Below are positions 18,857-28,422 of a stretch of DNA of 64,000 nt, one piece after another (the first letter of the stretch is position 1; every line of letters starts with the position of its first letter). Position numbers and translations under genes: made by a program. Source of the stretch: Sphingomonas phyllosphaerae FA2 (lineage in GTDB: Bacteria > Pseudomonadota > Alphaproteobacteria > Sphingomonadales > Sphingomonadaceae); contig NZ_KE386571.1 in assembly GCF_000427645.1 (NCBI RefSeq), forward strand, positions 2,934,895 through 2,998,894, in the 5' to 3' direction. The notes below the pieces were generated by a model. It saw only the letters and a list, made by a program, of their open reading frames with translations, did no database searches and was not told the origin of the DNA.

Positions 18857-19557
18857 GCTGCGGGCCGACGTCCGCGGGAGGTGAAGGCCGCGAAGGTCCG
18901 GTCGATGCTGCGCAACAACGCCGGGCGGGTCACGTCGCCCGGATGAACCGCCACGCGGACCGTCGGGACGGGCCGTAGCGCGTGCCGCAGCACCGACGCA
19001 GCGGCGAGCGAGCTGAGCGCGCGAGCGTGGCTACGGCTCGCCCAGGTGACGACCGGCCCGCGCGCGACGACGGCCCCGCCCGGCACCCACACGCGGGCGT
19101 GATCCTCGGCCAACGCAAAGCCGGCGTCCGATAATGCCGCGCGCGCACCCTCAGAATAAAGCCACGCCGGCGCGATGAACCCCGCCGCCGGGCGCCCGAT
19201 CGTCTGTTCCAGCAATGTCTTGCCGCGCCGCATCCGCGCCAGCGCCTCGGCATGGTCGAGCCCCAGAAACTCGCCCTCGCCGGCCGTCATCCGCCGCGCC
19301 TTCACCGCCGCCACGCCGCGGTGCGCGCTGTCGTCGCGGTGGAACCACCCGTGCACGAACATCTCGATCCCGGCGTCGGCCCAGTGCCGCAGCCGTGCGC
19401 CGAACGCAGGGGTCAGCGGCGCGCTGCCCCAGTGATCCGCGACGACCAGCATCGCCAGACGCTGTCCGACATACGGCGTCAGACGGTCGAGCAGCAGATC
19501 GACCTCGCGCTCGAACCGCGGCGAGACATCGTGAATGGAGGCGAGCAGACGCTTCAT
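18811..19557 (-). CDS. DUF2334 polysaccharide-deacetylase-like protein
   Basis: A 248-residue protein with the NodB-like deacetylase fold. ASIHDVSPRFEREVDLLLDRL holds the first Asp, MFVHGWFHRDDS the His cluster, AGFIAPAWLYSEGARAAL the R/P-A-W region, and VRVAVHPGD the C-terminal His. DUF2334 proteins are thought to deacetylate sugar polymers, though few are characterised. Start MKRLLAS at 19557. Convergent to and overlapping the glycosyltransferase gene, which hints at a related pathway. Confidence 0.8.
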   Translation of the reverse strand: MKRLLASIHDVSPRFEREVDLLLDRLTPYVGQRLAMLVVADHWGSAPLTPAFGARLRHWADAGIEMFVHGWFHRDDSAHRGVAAVKARRMTAGEGEFLGLDHAEALARMRRGKTLLEQTIGRPAAGFIAPAWLYSEGARAALSDAGFALAEDHARVWVPGGAVVARGPVVTWASRSHARALSSLAAASVLRHALRPVPTVRVAVHPGDVTRPALLRSIDRTFAAFTSRGRRPAAYADLLTSPRASIND

Positions 19558-19566
19558 CGCGTCAGC

Positions 19567-19596
19567 ACTTGCGCACCCGGCCGGGCCGGCGCAAGT
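19567..19596. terminator. Perfect 8-bp hairpin between merR and the DUF2334 gene
   Basis: ACTTGCGC and GCGCAAGT flank a GC-rich loop of 14 nt, immediately after the merR stop. It lacks a T run on either strand, so it is either a Rho-assisted terminator or simply a folded spacer. Confidence 0.4.
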
Positions 19597-19597
19597 C

Positions 19598-19936
19598 TCA
19601 GTCGTCGGCCAGTGCCTTGGCGAGCAGGTCGCGGATCGCCACCAGCGACGGCGTCGCGACGACGGGCGCCGGATCGGGCATCGCGACAGGCTCGCGCGCC
19701 AGCAATTGCTGGACGCCCTTGATCGTATAGCCCTCGCGATTGAGCAGCCGGTCGATCCGCGCGACCAGCGCCACATCCTCCGGCCGATAATAGCGGCGGT
19801 TGCCCGCGCGCGTCACCGGCCGGAGCTGCGGGAAGCGACTTTCCCAATAACGCAGGATATGCGGGGCGAGGCCGGTCGCCTGAGCGACCTCGCCGATAGT
19901 GCGAAACGCGGCGGCGGATTTGGCGTCCGACGCCAA
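19598..19936 (-). CDS. MerR-family transcriptional regulator next to ihfA
   Basis: A 112-residue protein with an N-terminal MerR winged helix-turn-helix: [22 protein letters not shown], then the wing [21 protein letters not shown] (residues about 11-70). A short C-terminal part has no metal-binding Cys. It starts at TTG 19936, 5 bp after ihfA. The ihfA-merR pair is conserved in alphaproteobacteria, but its targets are not known. Confidence 0.88.
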   Translation of the reverse strand: MASDAKSAAAFRTIGEVAQATGLAPHILRYWESRFPQLRPVTRAGNRRYYRPEDVALVARIDRLLNREGYTIKGVQQLLAREPVAMPDPAPVVATPSLVAIRDLLAKALADD

Positions 19937-19941
19937 GGCGC

Positions 19942-20238
19942 TCAGCCCGCGACGATGCGGTCGCGCATCATCTGACTGGCGCGGAACGTCAGCACGCGGC
20001 GCGGCGCGATCGGCACCTCGACGCCGGTCTTGGGGTTGCGGCCGATCCGCTCGCCCTTGTCGCGCAGCACGAACGTGCCGAACCCCGAAATCTTGACGTT
20101 CTCACCATTCTGGAGCGCGCCGCACATGCGGTCGAGAATCTGCTCCACGAGGCGCGACGAGTCCGCACGGGACAGTCCCACCTGCTTGTGCAGCGATTCG
20201 GCCAGATCAGCGCGCGTCAACGTACCAGCTTCAGTCAT
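19942..20238 (-). CDS. ihfA: Integration host factor subunit alpha
   Basis: A 98-residue DNA-bending protein of the HU/IHF family. It has the conserved [18 protein letters not shown] helix start, the [20 protein letters not shown] beta-arm with its Pro tip, and a C-terminal [10 protein letters not shown]. Acts with IHF beta in nucleoid structure, replication and promoter architecture. Located after fabH, as in other alphaproteobacteria. Confidence 0.95.
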   Translation of the reverse strand: MTEAGTLTRADLAESLHKQVGLSRADSSRLVEQILDRMCGALQNGENVKISGFGTFVLRDKGERIGRNPKTGVEVPIAPRRVLTFRASQMMRDRIVAG

Positions 20239-20328
20239 CGGCTCTACCTCTACCCCCCGGAAAGGTTATACAATTCGGGCGGCTTATAACGCCGCATGCG
20301 ACTTGTCGATGCAGCCGGCGATTGCGGG

Positions 20329-21309
20329 TCACATGCGAATAATTGCCGCGCCCCACGTAAAACCGCCGCCCATTGCCTCCAGCACGACGAGGTGTCCGGG
20401 AAGGATGCGGCCATCGCGCACCGCTTGATCGAGCGCGAGCGGAACCGAGGCAGCAGAGGTGTTCGCATGCTGGTCGACGGTGACCACAACCTTTTCAGAA
20501 GGAAGGGAAAGTTTGCGCGCCGTTGCGTCGAGAATCCGCGCATTCGCCTGATGCGGAACCACCCAGTCGACCGCATCGGTGGGCAGCCCGGTGGCCTGCA
20601 ATGCCTCTTCCATCACCGCCGCCAGATTGACCACCGCGTGGCGGAACACCTCGCGACCCTTCATCCGGAGCTTGCCGACTGTCCCGGTCGTGGACGGTCC
20701 GCCGTCGACATAAAGCAACCCATTATGGCGACCATCGGCATGCAGCCGCGTGGCGAGGATGCCGCGCGCGCCGGCATCGGCGACGTCGTCGACCGAATCA
20801 CGCGCTTCCAGCACGATCGCCCCAGCGCCGTCGCCGAACAGCACGCAGGTGGTGCGATCCTCCCAGTCGAGGATACGGCTGAACGTCTCGGCCCCGATCA
20901 CCAGCGCACGCCGGTGCGCCCCGGCGCGGATCATGCTGTCGGCGACCTGCACCGCATAAAGGAAGCCCGAGCACACCGCCGCGACGTCGAAGGCGACGCA
21001 GTCGTCGATCCCCAGCATCGCCTGCACCTTGGTGGCGGTTGCGGGAAAGGTGTTGTCGGGGGTGGCAGTCGCGAGCACGATCAAGTCGATGTCGCCCGCC
21101 GTCAGCCCCGCCGCGGCGATCGCGGCGGTTGCCGCGTCGCGCGCCAGCGTCGCGGTCGTCTCGTCCTCGCCCGCGATATGGCGGAAGCGGATGCCGGTGC
21201 GCTCGACGATCCATTCATCGGACGTATCGACCTGCTCGGCCAGCTCGGCATTGGAGACGCGGCGGGCGGGCAGCGCGCTGCCCGTGCCCGTCAGCACGGC
21301 ACGGATCAT
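20329..21309 (-). CDS. fabH: 3-oxoacyl-[acyl-carrier-protein] synthase III
   Basis: Starts fatty-acid synthesis by condensing acetyl-CoA with malonyl-ACP. 326 residues with the full Cys-His-Asn triad: C113 in [12 protein letters not shown]253 in [11 protein letters not shown] and N283 in [10 protein letters not shown]. Its start overlaps the plsX stop by 4 bp, giving a plsX-fabH lipid unit. Confidence 0.97.
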   Translation of the reverse strand: MIRAVLTGTGSALPARRVSNAELAEQVDTSDEWIVERTGIRFRHIAGEDETTATLARDAATAAIAAAGLTAGDIDLIVLATATPDNTFPATATKVQAMLGIDDCVAFDVAAVCSGFLYAVQVADSMIRAGAHRRALVIGAETFSRILDWEDRTTCVLFGDGAGAIVLEARDSVDDVADAGARGILATRLHADGRHNGLLYVDGGPSTTGTVGKLRMKGREVFRHAVVNLAAVMEEALQATGLPTDAVDWVVPHQANARILDATARKLSLPSEKVVVTVDQHANTSAASVPLALDQAVRDGRILPGHLVVLEAMGGGFTWGAAIIRM

Positions 21310-22343
21310 GCCGCCGCCTTCGCTTCGAAGTGGCGCAGGTCTTCGATGATCCGGCGCGTCAGGTCGGCGCGCACCATCTTCGCCGCGTTGCCGATCGCGG
21401 TCGCCACCCCGCGCTCGTTCGCGCTGCCGTGGCTCTTCACCACCAGCCCGTTGAGCCCGAGGAAGACCGCACCATTGTGATTGTTGGGATCGAGGTGATC
21501 GCGCAGCAGCTCGGTCGCCGGACGCGAGATCAGGAAGCCGACCTTCGATCGAACCGAGCTGCGGAACGCGCGCTTGAGCAGATCGGCGACAAAGCGCGCG
21601 GTACCCTCGGCGGTCTTGAGCGCGATATTGCCCGAGAAACCGTCGCAGACGATCACGTCATGCTCGCCGCGCGACAACCGGTCGCCCTCGACGAAGCCGG
21701 TGAACTTCATCGGCAGGTGCGGAGCGGCGCGCAGCATCTGCGCAGCGTCGCGGATCTCGCCGGTGCCCTTCTGGTCCTCGCTGCCGATGTTGAGCAGCGC
21801 GACCCGCGGCGCGTCCAGCTCCAACGTGGTGCGCGCATAGGCCGCCCCCATCACCGCGAACTGCACGAGGTTGCGCGCATCGCATTCGGTATTCGCACCG
21901 AGGTCGAGCATCACGCAGTCATTGTCGCCGAGCGTCGGCAGCAGCGCCGCCAGCGCCGGGCGGTCGATGCCGCGCATCGTCCGCAACGACAGCTTCGCCA
22001 TCGCCATCAACGCGCCGGTGTTGCCGGCAGACACCGCCGCGGCGGCGCGCCCCTGCTTCACGCAGTCGATCGCGACGCCCATCGACGTCGTCTTGGCGCG
22101 ACGGATCGCCTGGCTCGGCTTCTCGTCGCCCGCAATCACGTCGGGAGCGTGCACGATTTCGGAATGCTGGGCGAGATTGGGATGCTGGGACAGCCCCTCG
22201 CGAATCGCCGCTTCGTCGCCGACCAACAGATAGTTGACGTCGTCGTAGCGGCGGCACGCACGCGCCACCCCGGCCAGCATCACCGCCAGCCCCTCGTCAC
22301 CGCCCATCGCATCGACGGCGATCCGGGACCTGTCGGATATCAC
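21306..22343 (-). CDS. plsX: Phosphate acyltransferase PlsX
   Basis: Makes acyl-phosphate from acyl-ACP for phospholipid synthesis. 345 residues; identified by [12 protein letters not shown] at the N-terminus, [16 protein letters not shown], and [19 protein letters not shown]. The start is taken as GTG 22343 because GGGAGCGAGG stands just upstream and the domain begins at once. It follows rpmF by 40 bp in the standard rpmF-plsX-fabH order. Confidence 0.96.
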   Translation of the reverse strand: MISDRSRIAVDAMGGDEGLAVMLAGVARACRRYDDVNYLLVGDEAAIREGLSQHPNLAQHSEIVHAPDVIAGDEKPSQAIRRAKTTSMGVAIDCVKQGRAAAAVSAGNTGALMAMAKLSLRTMRGIDRPALAALLPTLGDNDCVMLDLGANTECDARNLVQFAVMGAAYARTTLELDAPRVALLNIGSEDQKGTGEIRDAAQMLRAAPHLPMKFTGFVEGDRLSRGEHDVIVCDGFSGNIALKTAEGTARFVADLLKRAFRSSVRSKVGFLISRPATELLRDHLDPNNHNGAVFLGLNGLVVKSHGSANERGVATAIGNAAKMVRADLTRRIIEDLRHFEAKAAA

Positions 22344-22347
22344 TGAA

Positions 22348-22357
22348 CCTCGCTCCC
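22348..22357 (-). promoter_or_regulatory. Ribosome binding site fixing the GTG start of plsX
   Basis: The minus strand reads GGGAGCGAGG, ending 4 nt before GTG 22343, which decides the start in a frame that is open further upstream. Confidence 0.65.
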
Positions 22358-22383
22358 GAAGCTGTGCCTGCACCCGGTCAGGC

Positions 22384-22563
22384 TCAGGCGTCGACCGCGA
22401 TGACCTCGCGACCATTGTAGTGACCGCACGCGGTGCACAGGTTGTGCGGGCGCTTCAGCTCGCCGCAGTTCGGGCATTCCTGGAACGCCTCGACCGACAG
22501 AGCGTCGTGCGCGCGGCGCATGCCACGGCGGGAGGGAGAAGTCTTTCGCTTGGGGACGGCCAT
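22384..22563 (-). CDS. rpmF: 50S ribosomal protein L32
   Basis: A 59-residue basic ribosomal protein, beginning [20 protein letters not shown], with a zinc-ribbon of the CPNC...CTAC type (residues 30-33 and 43-46) followed by GHYNGREV. Length and motifs are exactly those of bacterial L32. First gene of the rpmF-plsX-fabH-ihfA-merR group, with a candidate promoter about 125-150 bp upstream. Confidence 0.97.
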   Translation of the reverse strand: MAVPKRKTSPSRRGMRRAHDALSVEAFQECPNCGELKRPHNLCTACGHYNGREVIAVDA

Positions 22564-22687
22564 CGTGGCACCTTGATCTGTCTAGTATTTCATAAGAGCG
22601 ACGAGCCGGTGCACGGCGCCGCGCGGACGGTGCGAGCACCGACCGCGGCAGACAGCCGGGCATCGGCTCGCATCGCGAAGCCCCGCG

Positions 22688-22715
22688 CCTATAGCGAATT
22701 CCCCGGCGGTTGCAA
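22688..22715 (-). promoter_or_regulatory. Candidate promoter for the rpmF-plsX-fabH operon
   Basis: The minus strand shows TTGCAA, a 16-nt spacer and TATAGG in the gap upstream of rpmF. Spacing and -10 hexamer match the candidate upstream of ctaC. Pattern-based only. Confidence 0.5.
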
Positions 22716-22775
22716 GTAAAGCCCGTCACATGACCTCCATCCCGCCAACGCCCGGAGCGGGCGGTCGTGTCCCTC

Positions 22776-23435
22776 TCAGGCGGAAAGCGCGCTGTCGCTG
22801 ACGAACATGTTGTGTGCGCGCTCGTGCGCGAAGGTGCTCGGCTTGCCGTGACCGGGGATGAACGTCGTCGCGTCGCCGAGCGGCCACAGCTTGGTCACGA
22901 TCGATTCGATCAATTGCTTGTGATTGCCTTGCGGCAGGTCGGTGCGCCCGACCGAGCCCTGGAACAGCACGTCGCCTACCTGCGCGAATCGCGACGGCGC
23001 GTGGTGGAAAATCACATGCCCCGCGGTGTGCCCCGGCGTGTGATAGACGTCCAGCGTCAGGTCGCCGACCGTCACCGTGTCGCCATCCACCAGCCAGCGA
23101 TCCGGCTCGAACACCACGCCGCGGATCCCCCAGTTGCGCCCGTCCTCGTCCAGCCGTGCCAGCCAGAACCGGTCGTCCTCGTGCGGCCCCTCGATCGGCA
23201 CGCCCAATTGCTCGGCCAGCGGCTTCGCCTCCCCGGCATGGTCGATATGGCCGTGGGTCAGCAGGATTTTCTCGACCGTCACTCCCGCCTGCTCGACCGC
23301 CGACAGGATGCGCGGCAGGTCGCCGCCGGGATCGACCACCGCCGCCTTCATCGTCGCGGTGCACCAGATCAGCGTGCAATTCTGCTCGATCGCGGTGACG
23401 GGAACGATCGCGGCGCGCAGCGGGGTGTCGGTCAT
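22776..23435 (-). CDS. MBL-fold hydrolase, glyoxalase II-like
   Basis: A 219-residue metallo-beta-lactamase fold protein. The metal motif THGHIDHAGEAK supplies the HxHxDH ligands; HTPGHTAGHV and FIPGHGKPS supply further histidines. The size and motifs fit the YcbL/glyoxalase II-like group that cleaves thioesters such as lactoylglutathione; exact substrate unknown. Start ATG 23435 after a GGAG site. Divergent from pabB-pabC. Confidence 0.88.
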   Translation of the reverse strand: MTDTPLRAAIVPVTAIEQNCTLIWCTATMKAAVVDPGGDLPRILSAVEQAGVTVEKILLTHGHIDHAGEAKPLAEQLGVPIEGPHEDDRFWLARLDEDGRNWGIRGVVFEPDRWLVDGDTVTVGDLTLDVYHTPGHTAGHVIFHHAPSRFAQVGDVLFQGSVGRTDLPQGNHKQLIESIVTKLWPLGDATTFIPGHGKPSTFAHERAHNMFVSDSALSA

Positions 23436-23548
23436 CGGGAAACTCCTGCCGGGATGCGGGATCGCCGGTGCCGCGGGGCTTAACTTCGACCTTGGTCGGA
23501 CGCAACGCGGCTTGCAGGCGTAACGACCTGCGGGCATCAAGGGAGGCG

Positions 23549-25294
23549 ATGCGTCTCGCCGCTCCCTTCGTGCTGCTCCATGATGCCCGGTCGGGGCTTG
23601 ACCGCGCGAGGCTGTATCAGGCGCCGCAGCGCGTGCTCACCGCCTGGACGCCAGCCGAGGTGCACGATCTGCTTGCGGCGGTCCGTGCGTGGCCGGGCGC
23701 CGCGGCGGGTTTCCTGTCTTATGGCGCAGGTGCGGCGTTCGAGCCGGCGGTGGGTAGCGAGCCCGCCTCCACGACCCCGCTGGCGTGGTTCGGGCTGTTC
23801 GACGGGCATCAGGAGATCGCGGATGTCGCCGCGCTGCTTCCCGATCCGGCCGGCGCATGGACCGGCGTGCCGGAGCCCGAGCCATCGCGCGTCGATTATC
23901 GCGCGATGTTCGACGCGGCGCAGGCGCTGATCCGCGCGGGCGATCTGTACCAACTCAACCTCACGTTCCGCGCACGCGTGCCGTTCATCGGCGATCCGCT
24001 CGCGCTCTACGCGGGGTTGCGGCAGGCGGCGGGCGCGGGATGGAGCGCGCTGGTTGCGACCGGCACGCAGACGATCCTGTCGCTGTCGCCCGAGCTATTC
24101 TTCACCCGTGACGGCGATGCGCTGGTCAGCCGCCCGATGAAGGGCACCGCGCGCCGCCACCCCGATCCCGCGATCGACCTCGCGGTCGCCCGCTCGCTCG
24201 CCGCCGATGCCAAGCAGCGCGCGGAAAATCTGATGATCGTCGACCTGATGCGCAACGACCTGTCGCGCGTCGCGGTGGCGGGCAGCGTGGCGGTGCCCGA
24301 TCTGTTCGCGGTCGAACGCTACCCGACCGTGCATCAACTGACCTCGAAGGTCACCGCGGCGCTCGCCCCCGGGCACGATTCGGTCGACGTCCTCTCCGCG
24401 CTCTTCCCGTGCGGCTCGATCACTGGCGCGCCGAAGGTCCGGGCGATGCAGGCGATCGCGGCGGTCGAGCGTGGCACCCCGCGCGGGGCCTACACCGGCG
24501 CGATCGGCCGCATCGATGCGGACGGCAGCGCGGCATTCAACGTCGCGATCCGCACGCTGACGATCGACGACGGCGCGGATCATGCCGTGATCGGCATCGG
24601 TGGCGGGATCGTCGCCGATTCGCGCGTCGAGGACGAATGGGACGAGGCGATGGCGAAGGCGGCGTTCCTCGCCGGCGCGCGCCGCCGCGTCGACCTGCTG
24701 GAGACGATGGCCTTCGACCCCGACGAAGGCGTGCTGCGTATCGAGCGTCATCTCGAACGATTGCGCACCAGCGCGGCGGCGCTGGGGTTCACCTTCGACC
24801 GTCACGACGCCCGCAACGAGTTGCAGGCCGCGACCTTCCGGCTGCGCGCCGCCGCGCGCGTCCGGTTGATGGTGTCGCAGACCGGCGCGATCGCGATTGA
24901 GGTCGCTGCCGCCCCGCCCGCCCCCGATCGACCGCTGCGAGTCGCGCTCGCCCCCCTACCGGTCGGCGAGCGCGACTGGCGGCTGCGTCACAAGACCAGC
25001 GACCGGCGCTTCTACGACGCCGCGCGCGCCGCAAGCGGGGCGGACGAGGTGCTGTTCTTCACGCCCGACGGGCGGCTGACGGAGGGCAGCTTCACCAACC
25101 TGTTCGTGCCGCGCGGCGATACATTGGTCACGCCGCCCGCCGGTCCGCTGTTGCCGGGCGTCCTGCGCGGCGAGTTGCTCGACACCGCGCAGGCGGTCGA
25201 GGGCGATCTGACCGTTGACGACCTGCGTGACGGGCTGTTCGTCGGGAATGCGTTGCGCGGACTAATGCGAGCGACGCTCGCGGTTGCACAATGA
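23549..25294 (+). CDS. pabB: Fused aminodeoxychorismate synthase component I / 4-amino-4-deoxychorismate lyase
   Basis: A 581-residue fusion for folate synthesis. Residues about 80-370 are the chorismate-binding PabB domain. SRPMKGTARR has Lys198 where PabB, but not anthranilate synthase, carries its catalytic Lys; PCGSITGAPKVRAMQ and GIGGGIVADS complete the site. Residues about 375-581 are a class IV PLP lyase (PabC-like) with RHKTSDRRFYDAA supplying the PLP Lys and EGSFTNLFV. The two halves would pass aminodeoxychorismate straight to p-aminobenzoate. Start ATG 23549 after GGGAGG. A separate PabA glutaminase is expected elsewhere. Confidence 0.93.
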   Translation: MRLAAPFVLLHDARSGLDRARLYQAPQRVLTAWTPAEVHDLLAAVRAWPGAAAGFLSYGAGAAFEPAVGSEPASTTPLAWFGLFDGHQEIADVAALLPDPAGAWTGVPEPEPSRVDYRAMFDAAQALIRAGDLYQLNLTFRARVPFIGDPLALYAGLRQAAGAGWSALVATGTQTILSLSPELFFTRDGDALVSRPMKGTARRHPDPAIDLAVARSLAADAKQRAENLMIVDLMRNDLSRVAVAGSVAVPDLFAVERYPTVHQLTSKVTAALAPGHDSVDVLSALFPCGSITGAPKVRAMQAIAAVERGTPRGAYTGAIGRIDADGSAAFNVAIRTLTIDDGADHAVIGIGGGIVADSRVEDEWDEAMAKAAFLAGARRRVDLLETMAFDPDEGVLRIERHLERLRTSAAALGFTFDRHDARNELQAATFRLRAAARVRLMVSQTGAIAIEVAAAPPAPDRPLRVALAPLPVGERDWRLRHKTSDRRFYDAARAASGADEVLFFTPDGRLTEGSFTNLFVPRGDTLVTPPAGPLLPGVLRGELLDTAQAVEGDLTVDDLRDGLFVGNALRGLMRATLAVAQ

Positions 25295-25327
25295 GGCCGG
25301 CCGTCGCATAGGCGCAGCGCTTCCTAG

Positions 25328-26542
<1,215 letters not shown>

Positions 26543-26584
26543 GCCCACTTTTCCGAAACGATCGCTTTCGCACTCTGCGATGGA

Positions 26585-26603
26585 GGGGCAGCGTCGCTGT
26601 CCC
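26585..26603 (+). terminator. Short hairpin after the aminotransferase gene
   Basis: GGGGCAG, a 5-nt loop, then CTGTCCC (one G-U pair), followed by TATATC rather than a long T run. A weak intrinsic terminator at best. Confidence 0.35.
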
Positions 26604-26745
26604 TATATCGACGCCAGATGAACGGCCGGCCAAGCCGCCGTTCAGGCGTCGGGCGTAATGTTGCGGTGGTCGTCACCCACCCCGTGTAGCGCGACGATGA
26701 TCGAGCGACATGCCGCACATGCGGCCAAGGAAAAGAGAGCAACTG

Positions 26746-26892
26746 ATGATCCGCTTCATCAAGTCCAGCTTCGCATGGCAGTTCGCGGGTGGCTTCCTGA
26801 TCGGCGCCGCCGGGATGCTGGCGATCCACGCCACCCAGCCCGAGATGCCCGGCAACGCCTATGCGGCGACGGCGACCCACACCACGCGCTGA
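26746..26892 (+). CDS. 48-residue single-helix membrane protein upstream of msrA
   Basis: The product MIRFIKSSFAWQFAGGFLIG... has a positively charged start, one helix (about 10-26) and a polar tail ending in Ala/Thr/His residues, so probably an inner-membrane protein with a short periplasmic tail. AAGAGAGC precedes ATG 26746. Similar short open frames occur in sphingomonads, from general memory, but no function is known. It lies 52 bp before msrA and may share its transcript. Confidence 0.6.
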   Translation: MIRFIKSSFAWQFAGGFLIGAAGMLAIHATQPEMPGNAYAATATHTTR

Positions 26893-26944
26893 GCCGCTGC
26901 GAGCCTCTCTGGCGGAGCGACCCGCGCCGACCCATATCAGGCGG

Positions 26945-27598
26945 ATGACGCGCTTTCTCGCCTTTGCTGCGGCCTTGCCGCTCCTGCTCGCCGGCTGCGG
27001 CACCGCCCAGGCCGAACGCGCCGTCCCGATTCCCGCCGCCGCGCGCGATGTGCCCGCAACCGCCGGCATGCAGACCGCCGTTCTGGCGGGTGGCTGCTTC
27101 TGGGGCATGGAGGCCGTGTTCCAGCAGGTGAAGGGCGTCCGCGACGTGATCGCGGGCTATGCCGGCGGCACCCCGCAAACCGCCAATTACGGCGCGGTCA
27201 GCAGCGAAACGACGCGCCATGCCGAGGCGATCCGCATCACCTACGATCCGCGCGTCGTCAGCTATGGGACGTTGCTGCGTGTCTATTTCTCGATCGCGCA
27301 CGATCCGACGCAGCTGAACCGGCAGGGTCCGGACAGCGGCACCAGCTACCGCTCGGCGATCTTCCCGCAGACGCCGGAACAGCGCGCGGTCGCCGCCGCC
27401 TATATCGCACAGCTCGGTCAGGCCCATGCCTTCGCGCAGCCGATCGTCACGCGGCTGGAGGCGGGGCGCTTCTACCCGGCCGAATCCTATCATCAGGATT
27501 TCTTCCGCCGGAACCCGACGCACCCCTACATCGTCCGCTGGGACAAGCCGAAGGTCGCCGGCTTCCGCACCGCCTTCCCGCAACTGGCGATGCGGTAG
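26945..27598 (+). CDS. msrA: Peptide methionine-(S)-S-oxide reductase, predicted lipoprotein
   Basis: Reduces methionine S-sulfoxide in damaged proteins. The 217-residue protein has a lipoprotein signal (LLLAGC, Cys18) and a mature MsrA domain with the catalytic Cys51 in AGGCFWGMEAVF, GPDSGTSYRSAIF and the C-terminal YHQDF. No other cysteine exists, so the usual resolving Cys near the C-terminus is missing; another reductant or an intermolecular disulfide must recycle it. Envelope location is inferred from the lipobox. Start ATG 26945. Confidence 0.93.
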   Translation: MTRFLAFAAALPLLLAGCGTAQAERAVPIPAAARDVPATAGMQTAVLAGGCFWGMEAVFQQVKGVRDVIAGYAGGTPQTANYGAVSSETTRHAEAIRITYDPRVVSYGTLLRVYFSIAHDPTQLNRQGPDSGTSYRSAIFPQTPEQRAVAAAYIAQLGQAHAFAQPIVTRLEAGRFYPAESYHQDFFRRNPTHPYIVRWDKPKVAGFRTAFPQLAMR

Positions 27599-27613
27599 CT
27601 TCGTCGCCCCGGA

Positions 27614-27802
27614 TCAGGTCCGCGCTGGCAAAACGTCCAGCGGTCGCGCTTCCTCGACCAGCAGCACCGGCACCCCGTCCCGCACCGGATAGGCCACGCC
27701 GCCCGCCTCCGATACCAGCTCCTGCCGCTCCGCATCATAGCGCAGCGGCGTCCGCGTCGCCGGGCACACCAGCCGTTCGAGCAACCACGCGTCGATCGTC
27801 AT
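27614..27802 (-). CDS. Trm112-family small protein
   Basis: A 62-residue protein whose pattern [17 protein letters not shown]...[20 protein letters not shown] is the Trm112/UPF0434 fold, which in eukaryotes and archaea activates methyltransferases. Only one of the usual Cys residues is left, as in most bacterial members. Its start overlaps the LON-domain stop by 4 bp. Partner methyltransferase unknown. Confidence 0.85.
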   Translation of the reverse strand: MTIDAWLLERLVCPATRTPLRYDAERQELVSEAGGVAYPVRDGVPVLLVEEARPLDVLPART

Positions 27803-28422
27803 TGCAGCGTCACCCGGTCCTCGCCGTCGTGACGGCCGAAGAATTGCATCAACTGCACCAGCATTTCGGCGCGCGTCGCCAGATCGGGCGCCTCGAGCAG
27901 CGCTTGCTTCGCCGCGACATCGAACGGCGCGATCTGCGCGACCCCGTTCACGAGGCTCACATCATCCAGCCGCCCCACCGACGTCCAGTCGACGCTATAC
28001 CCATGCGCCTCCGCAAACCGACGCGATTCCATCTCCAGCGACGCGCGCGCGCCCAGTGACAGCGTGTCGTCCTCCGAGACCGGCAGCAGTTCGGCCTCGA
28101 CCTGCCGGAACGGCGTCGTCACCACCAGTTCGCGCCGCACGCGGAACAGCGACAGCCCTTGCAGGATCAGATTGTAGCGCCCGTCGTCCAGCGCCTCGAC
28201 CTCGGCGATCCGCCCGACGCAGCCGACGTCGAACAGATCGGGCGTGTCGGCATCCTCGCTGTCGGGACGCGGCTGGATCATCGCGATCCGCCGGTCCCGC
28301 GCCATCGCGTCCGACACCATCGCGCGGTAACGCGGCTCGAAGATGTGCAGCGGCAGATGCAGCTGGGGGAACAGCAGCGCGCCCGGCAACGGGAAGATCG
28401 AGAGCCGCGTCGTATCGGTCAT
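27799..28422 (-). CDS. Stand-alone LON substrate-binding-domain protein
   Basis: A 207-residue protein resembling the N-terminal domain of Lon protease without the ATPase or protease parts. [27 protein letters not shown] and [23 protein letters not shown] are the family landmarks. Such proteins probably bind polypeptides. It overlaps the CnoX gene by 4 bp and the Trm112 gene by 4 bp, so the three form one operon concerned with protein quality control by inference. Confidence 0.88.
   Translation of the reverse strand: MTDTTRLSIFPLPGALLFPQLHLPLHIFEPRYRAMVSDAMARDRRIAMIQPRPDSEDADTPDLFDVGCVGRIAEVEALDDGRYNLILQGLSLFRVRRELVVTTPFRQVEAELLPVSEDDTLSLGARASLEMESRRFAEAHGYSVDWTSVGRLDDVSLVNGVAQIAPFDVAAKQALLEAPDLATRAEMLVQLMQFFGRHDGEDRVTLQ

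Noticed and set aside
21039..22346. A 435-codon plus-strand frame opposite fabH and plsX.
   Set aside because: Antisense of two certain genes; Arg/His-rich shadow composition.
27602..27622. CGTCGCCCCGGATCAGGTCCG after msrA as another family A repeat.
   Set aside because: It resembles one arm, but the sequence runs into the Trm112 gene and no partner arm exists, so chance similarity is likely.
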